From NCBI RefSeq assembly GCF_002105155.1, contig NW_019029042.1:62001-126000 (forward strand): a DNA stretch of 64,000 nt, in the 5' to 3' direction. Shown one piece after another: positions 23,924 to 35,055 of the stretch (within the stretch, counting starts at the first letter, position 1; each line of letters opens with the position of its first letter). The DNA comes from Lobosporangium transversale. Lineage: Eukaryota; Mortierellomycota; Mortierellomycetes; Mortierellales; Mortierellaceae. Below the pieces are notes generated by a model. The model did no database searches, was not told the DNA's origin, and saw only the letters and a list, made by a program, of their open reading frames with translations. Both the position numbers and the translations under genes were made by a program.

Positions 23924-24215
23924 GGGCAACCACCTCAGGAGAAGCAGAAGAAGGGGGAGTGACAACGACGGCAGGAGCAGGAACAACGGCAGGAGCAGGA
24001 ACAACGGCAGGAGTAGAAGAAGAAGCAGAAGCAGGAGGAGTGGTAGGGGTCGAAGGAGTGATAGGAGAGTGAGAAGTGGCAGCAGGACGCGACTCTGGAG
24101 ACGTGCCCAAAGACAGACTTAAGCTCTTGTCCGAAGAGGGAAGCATTGTCTTGGTGGAAGTGGTTGGTCTTGGGCAAGGAGGAACCTCGTCTTTCTTAAT
24201 AACAGTGCGGGCCAT
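23481..24215 (-). CDS. Antisense ORF in the 3' part of the Gypsy element, unknown product
   Basis: A 244-residue frame starting MARTVIKKDEVPP runs antisense to the element and ends inside the pol frame, overlapping it by about 440 bp. The N-terminal half is Pro/Ala/Ser/Val-rich with PAVVPAPAVV repeats. The C-terminal half is charged and helical (LRERLRSRKVQLAPEER, then EIELDLSLATRDVEIGLECL) and looks more protein-like than the opposing pol tail. No domain is recognised. Antisense genes between pol and the 3' LTR are known in some plant Gypsy lineages; equivalence here is inference. A poly-T/poly-A tract (about 24268-24298) lies just upstream of its start. Confidence 0.5.
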   Translation of the reverse strand: MARTVIKKDEVPPCPRPTTSTKTMLPSSDKSLSLSLGTSPESRPAATSHSPITPSTPTTPPASASSSTPAVVPAPAVVPAPAVVVTPPSSASPEVVALTDHEVGPSSVSPFAAEKSSPESPQSQTVPPPARELNKRSAEAFQDIDEPIEKRVRAKYLLHGEVAFSRGLADQSRLRERLRSRKVQLAPEERHEIELDLSLATRDVEIGLECLRLLCPPAPDPDLAGVIDLAREVVRCRRSGDSSQ

Positions 24216-24551
24216 GATGACGATGAAGTAGTTCAAGCAGGGCAAGGAGGAAGGAGTTGCGAATGAAAAAAAAGAAAAAAAAAAAAAAAAAAAAAAAAGG
24301 GAATGGAGGAATGAACCAACATTTATGTCCATGGCAACATCATCATGTGGAAGTAATGGCGTGATCACGGATCAAAATGATTGGCCGAAGAAAGAAAATT
24401 TTCCTTGGTCGATGCCAAGGCGAACCAAAGGGTGACAAGAACAATGATGCAATGACCAAAATGCGGGGTAGCAAGAGTCAAGGTGGTAGAAGCGCAAACA
24501 GCACAATGAGTTCCTTTCTTTTTGAGCTGCGGCTTGGCGGAGCCGAACTTC

Positions 24552-24565
24552 GCAGCTGGTGGGGG
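24552..24565 (+). other. Polypurine tract
   Basis: A G-rich run ending GGTGGGGG directly abuts the 3' LTR, the expected position of the plus-strand primer. Confidence 0.6.
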
Positions 24566-24929
24566 TGTTGGTTTTAGTTTTAGTCACGTGTAGAGGGTTC
24601 GCCACCAACTATTTAACGAGCAACAGCTCAGGAAAATCTGGCTCCTTGTTCCTTATTTTTACACAAGAGCCATTTGAGTACTGACTGTTCTCGTCCAGGT
24701 AAAGAGCCCTCACAACGTTCGTCGTTAGTAGCCATAGATCATTAAAGGTTCCTTATTTTTACACAAGAGCCATTTGAGTACTGACTGTTCTCGTCCAGTC
24801 TTTGAGTAGTGTGTGTGTTCTTTTATTGTGTTAGAATTATTTATCTATCTGCAGCTGGAAGTGACCGGCTTCATAATCCACCAAAACGACCTAAATCTCC
24901 TACCACATCTGCCCCTAAATTTTGCAACA
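24566..24929 (+). repeat. 3' LTR
   Basis: Same length and, by eye, same sequence as the 5' LTR at 17979-18342, including the internal 51-bp duplication. It is followed by ATAT and then unique sequence. Confidence 0.95.
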
Positions 24930-25337
24930 ATATGAATATAGATGTACGTATGGATGCAGCGATGGCACAGGGACATGAATACCAAAGAAGTTCTGGGTGC
25001 GAAATGCTTCTCTTTCTTGCTCAATTGTCTGTACTTCATAATCCTTTCATTGCTTTCCGTCTATTTCCCTCCCACTCGACACTGATTTCTAAACGCATGT
25101 CAATGCAATGCTCTTATTATGTCGTCCATCCTTTTGATTTCCGACTCAATGTTTTAATTTCACCAAAATTGAGCTCTTTTACTTTAACTAGCCTCGTCAA
25201 AAAATGGTTAGAAAACAAGTTTTTTTTTTTTTTTTTTTTTTTTTCTAAAGTTCAGAAGTTCGTTTATGAATACAAGAGTAAGGAAATCACTAAATAGTAT
25301 AGAGACTATTTTCTTTTTTGACTGTATGGGATTGTGT
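24930..25337. other. Spacer between LTR element and glutaredoxin gene
   Basis: No gene seen. It holds a 24-nt T run at about 25220-25243 and must include the 3' end of the glutaredoxin transcript. Confidence 0.6.
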
Positions 25338-25779
25338 CTAAAATTTAGCAAGTAGAGCCTTGAGCTGACCGCTCTTCTCCAACTTGAAAAGATCATCGCA
25401 GCCTCCAATGTGCTCCTTATTGATAAAGATGTTGGGGACAGTACGCTGGCCAGTAAGCTCCTTAAGATAGGCCTGGATAGCAGCACCATTCTCGACATCA
25501 TCGAGCTCCATAATAAAAACCTTCACACCATGCTGAGCGAGGAGAGCCTTAGCTTTGGCACAGTATGGACAATAACTCTTTGAGAACATGACCACATCAT
25601 GACTATCTACTCGTGAGAATACAAAAGAAAAAAAAAATTAGTATCAGTAAAGTGATGGGAGAACTCATCTTTTTTTTTTTTTTTTTTTTGATTTATTTAA
25701 CATTACTAATGATGTTATCGATTTCGGCCTTGAGAGTAGATTCCATTTCGGGAGAGAGAGATGAGGATGATTGTCCCAT
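25338..25779 (-). CDS. GRX: Dithiol glutaredoxin (CPYC)
   Basis: Minus-strand exons 25779-25707 and 25606-25338 give 113 residues. The active site SYCPYC has Cys37 and Cys40. The glutathione-binding TVPNIFIN and GGCDD motifs follow, in the positions expected of classical class I glutaredoxins. It reduces protein disulfides and glutathionylated proteins with glutathione as donor. A short N-terminal extension (MGQSSSSLSPE) is polar, without a clear targeting signal, so cytosolic location is likely. It is divergent from the hydrolase at 26046, 266 bp apart. Identification is strong; the start is fixed by the in-phase intron. Confidence 0.96.
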
Positions 25780-26045
25780 TGGAATTTGTGTCTTTTTATT
25801 TTTTATAGTGTTGGGACTGACTTTTGATTGTAGAAGCAAAAAGAAGAATGACAAATTTAGTGAATCAAAAAATTATGATGACATGATTTGATAGGATCGT
25901 GTTTTCACTTGTATATACATGTATACTGTTACACTGTCATTCCGCACAGACGTAAAAAAAACTCAGACAGTGGCTTTTATTTCACCTATTTTGTTCCTTA
26001 ATCCTTTCCTTTGTTCTTTTCATTCTAATATTAAGAACACTCAAC
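25780..26045. promoter_or_regulatory. Divergent promoter region, glutaredoxin and alpha/beta hydrolase
   Basis: The 266 bp between divergent start codons must carry both promoters. No specific element is recognised. Confidence 0.4.
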
Positions 26046-27242
26046 ATGCTATCCCCTATCTTCAAGACCCTCCCTCTGCGGGGATTCCTTCGTACACCGC
26101 AGACTGTTACTATCGCTATTGCCGCTGCACGACCCTTCTCTACCTCTACAAACCTTTCTTCACCAGTAACACTGTCCTTCGCCGATGTGCCCAAACCAGT
26201 ACCTCAAGAAGCAGCAAAATCTCAGCCTATTGTCATCCTCCATGGATTATTTGGGTCCAAACAAAATTGGAAATCACTCTCTAAAGCAATGGCTTCTCGG
26301 CTTAATACTCAAGTCATTGCATTGGTAAAGGGTTTTGTAAAAACAAAATATGCAGTTTTTTTTCAGGGAAAAGAGTCATTCATTTATGCATCTTTTCAAA
26401 TATATATTTTTAAGTGAACTGATACATTGAGATCGATATGAGGATATGTCTGTCTATCTTCAATTAATACTTCTCAACCCTATATACCTTGACATACTTT
26501 CCCAGCTCATGTCTAAACATTTCTTCTACGCATCTCAAATGTCACTATCTCTTTTCACATACGCATTCATATACACTTGGCGTTGAGCAACGGAAGCCGT
26601 TACGGGAAAGCAGTAGCGCCTACTCACGCTCTCAGACCATAGAACATCTGCGCATTAAATATTGATCTATCCTATTACTATTTACTAATGTGCTGTTTAT
26701 TTGATCGCAGGATCTTCGTAATCATGGAGAGAGTGGACACTCCCAAGTGCATGATTACAGTCATATGATGATAGACGTCGCTCATTTCCTCAAAGAACGG
26801 AACCTAGAAAACCCTATTATCATTGGTCATTCCATGTAAGCATTGGAACAAATTGAGAAGAGTTGAGGTTGACCAGAATCAACCCAGTTGCATATTAATT
26901 CAAATGCATCGAACCTTAATCTCGAGTTCGGAGGCACTGCATGTATAATTAAAGAAAAGGATCTGTAGGTGTTTTATGGTCATTGACACAGTGATATTTC
27001 TTACTATGCTTTTCATCCAAAAACAAGGGGAGGCAAGGTAGCTATGACCATTGCATTAAACCAAACTCCAATAGATCGCCTGATCGTTGTGGATATAGCC
27101 CCTATCAATGCAAAGATCCCTTCCGAATTCGCCAAGTATGTAGAATCCTTGAAGGAGATCCAAGCAGCCCGCATTAGGAGACAAAGTGAAGCAGATGATA
27201 TCCTAAAAAAAGCAGTTCCCGTAAGTTGATTTGTGTAACAAG

Positions 27243-27273
<31 letters not shown>

Positions 27274-27784
27274 CCCAAGGTGCATTACTGTCCTTCGTAC
27301 TCTTAATGTTACTAAAGTTCATTATTTTTAGGATGTGGGAGTTCGTCAATTTTTGCTGACAAATTTGAAACGGGATACTTTGAACGACACATTCAACTTT
27401 CGTGTTCCGCTTGAAACCATTGGTAATTCACTGAGCAAGCTGGGCCAATTCGATTTTGTTCCAGGACAAGCTGAGTACAGTGGCAAGGCTCTGTTCATCA
27501 AAGGCAACAAATCTGACTACATCACTGAGAAGGGGATCGAGCTGATCAAGTCGCTCTTCCCTAATGCAAGGATCGAAGGATTAGAAGCTGGGCATTGGAG
27601 TAAGTTTGAGCTAGAGGCTATGATTATCACTTGGAGATGAGTACAGTAAGATGCCTTTTTATTTTATTTTTTTTGTACTGCTTATTTACTGTTTATTTTC
27701 TTTCCGGCTTCTGTTGTGGTAGCACATGCTGAGAAACCAGAGGAATTCTTGAAACTTGTAACAGAATTTGCGCAGGAAAAATAG
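26046..27784 (+). CDS. Mitochondrial alpha/beta hydrolase, ABHD11/Imo32/Eat1-like
   Basis: Exons 26046-26324, 26711-26835, 27028-27220, 27332-27599 and 27723-27784 join in phase to 308 residues. The N-terminus (MLSPIFKTLPLRGFLRTPQ, continuing ARPFSTS) looks like a mitochondrial presequence. The oxyanion region is ILHGLFGSKQNW and the nucleophile elbow is GHSMGG with Ser134, followed by a conserved VVDIAP strand. The catalytic His is in AGHW (His287) near the C-terminus. The LRNHGES loop is typical of the ABHD11/YbfF group, which includes yeast Imo32 and the ethanol acetyltransferase Eat1. The substrate cannot be decided here. The last splice junction splits the codon after GHW and reads on to HAEKPEEF. 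Confidence 0.93.
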
Positions 27785-27892
27785 ATATTTAGAGAGTAAC
27801 ATAGACGACGACACATAGATGTCTCTATTTCTTTTCAATGCAAGAATTGATTGGCTGAATCCCGTCTCACGTGGCTATGACATCCCTTATCC

Positions 27893-28011
27893 CAGAGGGT
27901 CAAGCTTGTCGTTCTTTTTGGCTAGACTCTTTCAAATATAAATGGTTTACTTAACAAAGTTCTTATAATTGAAAAGGACTAACCAAAAAGAGTGACAAGC
28001 TTGACCCTCTG
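27893..28011. mobile_element. 119-bp hAT-like MITE with 8-bp target duplication
   Basis: The element starts CAGAGGGTCAAGCTTGTC. The reverse complement of its right end is identical for 18 bp and continues to match with a few mismatches for about 33 bp. The middle is an AT-rich loop of about 53 bp. It is flanked by direct repeats CCTTATCC at 27885-27892 and 28012-28019. An 8-bp duplication and CAG-G-type ends are hallmarks of hAT elements. It has no coding capacity, so it would be non-autonomous. It lies about 110 bp downstream of the hydrolase stop. Confidence 0.87.
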
Positions 28012-28373
28012 CCTTATCCTGAACCGCAGCCATTTTTGGTCACAACTTTTTATTAAAAACTTTACTAATTGCGATCCATCCTTAAGCTAAATTAAAAGAA
28101 CTTGAGCTCTGGCATCACAGGGGTGCATTGAGAAGTATTTCATTATGATTCATTCGGCATGCACATTCTAATGCGATGGCCGAACTATAAGCTTATTTTT
28201 TCATTCGTTCATTCGAGAATGAGGATGGTTAATACATTGAAACTATGCCTTCATGTCTTTCTGAGGAATTTAAGTCAAAGTGAGAGAGAGAAAAGCAATA
28301 AAGTACCACTTTTCTACGCTTTCATACCACTATATGTAGGCTTTTGTGCTATTTCCCTTCAACTTTTATCTAG

Positions 28374-28860
28374 AACACGACGGATCAGCAATACACTGTT
28401 GATGATGAAGGGTATCAATCCCAACTTGATGGCTACAAGGGTTTCTGTCCCTCATACTTTGAAGATGAACTCACATTGTTTGATGAGGGAGTGGATTTTA
28501 GTATCACCTACAATCACAATGGAAACTCGCTTTTGCTTTCACAATTCTTCACTTCGGGTGGAGTTGATATTGCAGATCAACTTCGCCAATACAATAGTGT
28601 GTATATGAGACCCAGTCGTTCTTGGGTGCCGCTCTTCTATATATACTATGATGTACCAAGAACAGATAAAAAAAAAAAAAAAGGTTGATATTGCCAATTT
28701 CGCCTTAAGCTTGTAGGCCAACTTTTATTACTATCTAAGTCCCAAGCTGTCATCGAGCAAAGGAATTCAAGGAGGAACCTAGAAACTGATGAGTCTCCGG
28801 AGGCTACTTTCAAGGTATTAAAGACTCTCTTCCAAGCCCTCGTCGACATCTACCAGGGTT
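28374..28860 (+). pseudogene. piggyBac-like (DDE_Tnp_1_7) transposase relic
   Basis: A frame open from 28374 to 28688 reads GVDFSITYNHNGNSLLLSQ and then GGVDIADQLRQYNSVYMRPS and WVPLFYIYYD. The GGVD-x-x-DQLRQY signature and the aromatic segment after it belong to the C-terminal part of piggyBac transposases. An A run at about 28669-28682 breaks the frame. A second frame (28691-28860, starting CQFRLKLVGQLLLL) looks like the continuation. The N-terminal two thirds, including most of the catalytic core, is missing or unrecognisable upstream. I see no terminal repeats with TTAA. Confidence 0.65.
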
Positions 28861-30952
28861 CTATTTTCCGATAAGAACTAAAGAAAGTGATGACAGGGAT
28901 GCTAAGACTAGATGGCATGTGAATACTGCAGGGTTGTAAGTATCTACATTAAGACTCTTCTTTGCTTGAAAGCAAAGCAGAATTGCTTTGAGAAATATCA
29001 CAGCAAATATAAAGAAATAAGCTATTTTATTTTGCGAACAAAACAGACGTAAAAAAAACTACCCAAATTGCAAAAAATCTTTTCAAATTCAGGATAGAGG
29101 AGAGCAACCATGTGTGGAAATATTATTCTTATGCCTCCTTGGTTGTAATCGTACAAACTGATTCTAAAAACATGGAGATGCTGCCTTGTAAAACTGTGAG
29201 GACAAAATCATAATGTTCGCTCTTGAGTAGCGATTTTTGAAGATTGATTTGAGGGAGAAATCACGTTTCTTTCAGAAGAATTAAGCTGAAGTGTCGAGTT
29301 ATCTTTCTAATGGAGACACGACAGAGTGAAGATGAAAAAGCTCAGGACAGGTCTTCTCTAGTTGTGCTAGTATCATATCCACCCCTGGGAGACGTTCTCA
29401 CACCAATGCTCCTGACTGTATCCCGTACTGATTAGGTATAGCGCTCATGATGACTGAGAGTGTCAATCGGGAGATGACAGGTGATAGTCATTATATAAGA
29501 CGTTGCCTGGTTGATATCGATTATATATACTCACCGCTTTATAACTTTCAGGAGAGCCAGGAGAATTGCAACTGTAACATGTAGAAGGAGCTTCCTTCAG
29601 AAGTCGTATGGTCCATTGCTGGGAGCCGAGGGTATCCCAAGAGCACTTTCTAGTTACAGCTAGATATAGTCATAGCGATCACTCCGACGGCCAGATCTCT
29701 GTCTGTAATGCCTAATAGCAGTGAGGAAAGGTTAAGTGGAATAATTTGGATCCGACCCATTCCAAAAGGAAATCCATTAAATCACAGATCAGAAACGATG
29801 CTGTTGACATGAAATAAAGCTTTGGAAATGACCAAACCTCATTTGGTTTATCGTTTCCTCTGTTTGATGATGTCGTCTTGCATGCGATTTTGTTTGCTGC
29901 AGGAACAGATGTGTAAAAAAAAAAACAAAAAAATATTTTATATATATATATATAATAGTCGAACACCAATAATTTACAACGAAGGAAAATAGAACAAAGA
30001 GACGCTGTGTCTGAAAAAATCTTTGGATCATTGATGAAATGAAAATATAAAAAGTAGCCAAGCACAGCTTCGATACCATGCATGCACGCGTTTTCCATGA
30101 GAAAATGGGATGGTTACATCATGCTGCATCCCGCCATTTCTTATTTATTTTAAAGACAGATATCCGGTTGTGTGTATCCTCTCTCCAACAGATGGGTATT
30201 CCGTCCCACTCAAAGTTTTACTAGTAAAAAAAAAAATCATTGAAAGCAAGGATGTTTTTTTTTTTTTCTTTCCTTCCTGTTCGTGAGCACGACTCCAGAA
30301 ATATGAGCATCAGTTTGATGAGTAGACGATATAAAAGTGAGAGTGTTATTCGTGGTGAATGATTGTACATTTGGAGTACAAGACACCCTGAGATTCACAC
30401 AGCATATTATGGACTAGTCAGTTAAAGTGAAGTAGTATTCAAGTAAATTTTCTGGCGGGTAAGAAGACGAACTGATGACCTCTTTTTGTTGATCACCCGT
30501 TTTGATGACTCAAAGCTGGTGCTACTCTTTAAGCTAATTTTTTTTTTTTAGATATACATATTGTTTTCACTCTTATCCAGCTCTGGCACGGGATGGCATT
30601 TGTTGTTTCGCATTTTCCGACCGGCTGTTTACATTTTGAATGATGGATGGCAACAAAGTAAAATTATACAATTTATACACCAACCAATGTATGCCGAACA
30701 TGGATAGAAATATGTCTCATGGTCTGGCCCCTACCTGTCCCATTACCCCGCGAAAACCCAAGGATTTATTTGTTTTGTTTTGTTTTGTTTTTTTGTTTTT
30801 TTTTTTTTTTTTTTTTTTTTTTGCCGCCATTTTTTTTTTTAATGTGTATATTTAAAGCGGTAAAAATAATAATAATAAAAAAAAAAAGCGTGTGTATAAA
30901 TTTCATCTGGTCGACAAGCCAAGTTGAATGCATACATTTATACATTTATACG

Positions 30953-30986
<34 letters not shown>

Positions 30987-31353
30987 CGCTTTTCTCCTGC
31001 ATGAGTTAGTTCCAGAGGTTCTTAGTGACACATCTCACCAAATGTGTGCAATGCTCAAATTATTTGCTGCATGGTGTGTGCAGATCCTCTCAAACAACCA
31101 CAATTCTCGCGTTGTGTGCACTACCGCTATTTAATTGCTTCCGTACCATGGATAGCGTTATACATATTTATCTGTATTCGATAACATATAAATATTATAT
31201 ATATGATGTCTGTTCTTAAGCCATGCATATGTATATAAATTCTATGGAGTCATTTTAATTTTATTTTATATTGGTTGTGTTCGCAAATATCCTAAATCAT
31301 TATGCAATAGGGAACTTTGGACTTGAATGCAATGATCATTAGACCATGAGTTT

Positions 31354-31385
<32 letters not shown>

Positions 31386-32219
31386 CATTCTTCGCGAATG
31401 AGCAACACATTCATTCGGGATCGAATATATGCATGAAGAGAACAAGAGGGACAGGGGGCATTCACCATACCACCACGGGATATTTTTTTTTTATATTAAT
31501 TCTTATTATTATATATATATAATATATAATTACATGTTCATAATATTCATAAAATATATATAACATTTATAATTGTATAATTGCATCCGTCTTATTCTAT
31601 TCTACGATTATATTTTCCCGCCAATTTTTTTTTTCATTTCCCAGATGAAGTCAACCGATTACACAAGACAATTGAAGATAAAATAAGAAAAAAGGATATA
31701 TATAAAATAAGCAACAAAGAGAGAGAGAAAGAAAGAGAGAGAGCATGGGAGACAGAGATAGAGAGAGTGTCAATGCTAATAGCTCCTTTCTTGCTACTAT
31801 CCTCTTTCCTCTCAGTGTCATTTTTAAAACTTTAAAAAACCCATAGAAAAATAGATTCATAGCCATAATAATCTTTTTTAAAAAAAAAAAAAAAAAAGAA
31901 AACAGAGAAATAAGTGTGATCGTAAGAATGGTTTTACCACAGTCAACATGAGTTGAAGTCGTTTGCAAAATTGCATGAATGGTGTGCATGTGTCCACAAC
32001 GTTATCTGGTCTTAATATGCATACAAGTTTTTTTTCTTTCTTTTCCTCTTTGTTGGATGCTTAATGTTCGTTGTTCAACGTGTCAAGGTTCAACATCTGG
32101 TGTTAAATGTCAATGCAGATTGGAAAGATAGCTTTGATAAGCAAAGTGGGTAGTAAAGTAGTAAAGAAGAAAGAAGAAAGGACAAGTCCTTTTTTTTTTT
32201 TTTTTTTTTTTTTTTTCTC
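28861..32219. other. Gene-poor, simple-repeat-rich stretch
   Basis: Over 3 kb without a gene I can support. It contains T or A homopolymers (about 30797-30822, 30955-30986, 31350-31385, 31880-31896, 32190-32216), AT dinucleotide tracts (about 29938-29954 and 31494-31530) and GAGA/GAAA-rich stretches (about 31716-31770). The frames present are low complexity. Further decayed piggyBac sequence may extend to about 28935. Confidence 0.6.
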
Positions 32220-33000
32220 TTCTTCTTTCCTTCTTTCCTTCCTTCCTTCCTTCCTTCCTTCCTTCCTTCCTTCCTTCCTTCCTTCCTTCCTTCCTGTTTA
32301 AAATCAGTGTACCGGATAGACTACAGAACACAATACAATACAAAGGTTCCTTCATTTTCTCATTTTCCTTTTCTTCCTCTTTTTCTTTTTCTTCTTCTTC
32401 TTTCCACATTCCATCTTTATTTTCACTTCATCACTGCCTTTCCTTCCTTCCTTCCTTATCCGCAATCCACTCTTTTTTGTTTATTTCTTCTTTCTGTTTT
32501 TCTAATGTGCCACTTGTACGTTATCTCATAGTCTTATTTCCGTCCTTACTTTGCTTCCTTGTCTCCCCTTTAGCAATCAACTCTTATATTCTTCATTGGA
32601 CCCTATCTTCCATTCACCTATTTTCGATCCTATTTCTCAACAGACACATTCTTCTTCTTCATTTCATTTTCCACTTCTTTTCATTCCTTTGTCCACTAGC
32701 TCCTTCTTTGTCCTTGGTTCTTGGCCACTACAGACATTACATTTCTTTGTGGTTAAAATTGTCTATCATCACCATCATCATCCATTTCTTTTCTTCACTT
32801 TTCTCTTCTTTTCTCTTCTCCCTTTTCTCTTTTCTCTTCTCCTCTTTTCTACTCTTCTCTCAAGTTATTTTATTTTATTTTATTTTTTCTTAAAAAAAAA
32901 AAAAACACATTATTGTTATTGTTGAACTGACCACAATATCAACACCGTTCACGAATTCACCTCTTACTTCCTTCAGATCAGCAGACGTAGACGTCTTTCC
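32220..33000. repeat. (TTCC)n microsatellite and pyrimidine-rich leader
   Basis: A pure (TTCC)n run spans about 32235-32295. The following about 600 bp is strongly pyrimidine-rich on the plus strand (TTCTTC, TTCCTTCC and CTTTTC words, to about 32880). It sits directly upstream of the C2H2 gene and is probably its promoter or 5' leader. Frames through it are compositional artefacts. Confidence 0.75.
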
Positions 33001-33100
33001 TTTTTTCTTTTTTCTTTATCATAACTTAACCAAGGTGATAACGAGAAAAGTGTATCATCAACTTGTAAAAAAAAAAAAAAAAAAAAAAAGTAAAGAGAGA

Positions 33101-34234
33101 ATGGAGGACATCAACACCCAATCCCCAGCTCAGACTGGTTCTGTCTCGCCATTTCAACCACAATCACAACCACAGAAACAACCACAGCCATATATCCATG
33201 CCCACCCACAACAATCACAATCTCTCAACCAGACATCCATATCTTATAGCCCTCCTTCTCTTCCCCCTCCACCATCTATCACTCCCATCTTCTCACACTT
33301 GTCCTCACCTTCATTACCTTCCCCTCCTGTATCTGCACTCTCATCCAAACTTGTCACACCAGATCACCTCTCCCATCCAATATCTTCAACACTCTCCACA
33401 CCAGCATCAAAGCCCAAAACTCTGTCATCAACTACGTTTTCGTCTGCAAATAACCATCATCAGAACAGCACACTTCGTCAAGACGTTCAACAGCACTCTG
33501 AAGCCATGGACGTGGATGAGTTCAGATCCCAAGATCAAAAGAGAAATGATGCTATACAACCTACTCTAAAACAACATCCTCACCACTTACAACTCCACAA
33601 AATCCTTGATGACGATGATGCAGATGAGCTTACGAGCCTATCATCTTCACTATCCATGAATAGTGAGAATGATGCCTTCAGCAGAGTTCTCGACCCAACG
33701 CGCCGCGGCCCTTCTACGACTTCACTGGCTCGAAAACGTCCGTCCGTCGCCGAATCTCATTCGGATTCTGAATCGCAATTCGATTCGACCGTAGAATCCC
33801 ATCCTAATTCAGATTCAGAATCAGATCCTGATCTAGAGTCCAAACCTTCGTCTCCGAGGGAGCTCAAGTTTCTGGCGCACAGTCAACCCAATGTTACGAC
33901 CGCCGTCAAAACCTCGTCGAACGATGTCCGGAGGAAGAGTCTACAGCATCTAGCACATCGTCAAGACCACACCAATACTGTTGACTCGACTCAGTCCATG
34001 AGCATAGATAATTACAGCCAAAATCCTCATCACCATCACCGACGAAACCACCATGATCTGGTTTTGTATCATGATCATCCTTTGCAGGGTCTAGATGTGT
34101 TGGCCACGGCCGCACGACAGATGCCGCGTCGGGAAGTCCCCTTTGAAAACACTGCTTCTCTCCAAGATGACTCGAATGCAAGCGAGAGTGAAGGGTAGGC
34201 GCATACATAAGACACTTTGCCCAGGTGAAATGGG

Positions 34235-34272
<38 letters not shown>

Positions 34273-35007
34273 CCTTCCCAGTCTGTTCTCGGATGCAATT
34301 AATTGACACCATGTTCAGTAAATGACGATTGGTACAGAACATGTATTGCGTGTGCAAAGCCAAAAAAAAAAAAAAAAAAAAAAAAATGGAAGTTTGTCGC
34401 GTCCCATGTCCCACTCCTTCCCATTCTATACATACTTCCCATCTATACATATTTCCCATACTTCCTATCTTAATTATCCTTTTCTTTTTTTTTTTTTTTT
34501 TTTTTTTTTTTCACTTTTCTTTAAAGTTGTTTGAGAGAGGAACAGAGACAAATATTCAAAGTTGGATAAATGGATATGGATAGAAGGGAAGGCAAAAAAA
34601 AAAAAAAAAAAAAAAAGATGCGTGCGCATACAATCGGGCTTTATATTTATTTTATTTATTGTATATAATATAAACACGACCAGTTGCCATGCATGAGGAT
34701 GCATGAAATGGGTGGACAAAACGGTCCTATCATCTGGTGGCACAGTGAAACTGTTGGCATGGGCGGGAAGGATTATTTCGTTAATTTTTTTTATATAATT
34801 ATTGTTACTCGACATTGAGTGGTCCTTGATCATTGATCTCATCCTTTGTGCCTGGCCCGGGTACCATCTTCTTTGCACTAGGGGTGGGAGGAAGGGGGAA
34901 AGAACACATAGTACGGGGATTTGTATGTCTGTCGTTCAGGACAATAAGAGCTTGAATACTGGGTCCTTATATACGGTGATTGGGACGGATCCGAACTTCT
35001 TTTTTTC

Positions 35008-35055
<48 letters not shown>

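Larger units (their letters stand above)
17979..24929 (+). mobile_element. Complete Ty3/Gypsy LTR retrotransposon
   Basis: Two 364-bp LTRs (17979-18342 and 24566-24929), identical by eye, start TGTTG and end CAACA. They flank a 6.2-kb internal region with one uninterrupted gag-pol frame in the order Gag, protease, reverse transcriptase, RNase H, integrase, which defines Ty3/Gypsy. A possible primer-binding site follows the 5' LTR and a G-rich polypurine tract precedes the 3' LTR. The flanks share only ATAT (17975-17978 and 24930-24933) as a candidate target duplication. The same four bases also follow the 5' LTR internally, so the duplication is ambiguous. Identical LTRs and an intact frame indicate a recent insertion and possible activity. 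It lies between the RhoGAP promoter and the 3' side of a glutaredoxin gene. Confidence 0.95.

Noticed and set aside
29712-30098. Minus-strand frames of 96-128 residues
   Set aside because: Tyr/Ile/Phe-rich products of AT repeats and T runs; no family features.
32107-32925. Long frames of Phe/Leu/Ser or Lys/Glu composition
   Set aside because: They follow from the pyrimidine-rich and (TTCC)n sequence; no domain, intron or start context supports a gene.
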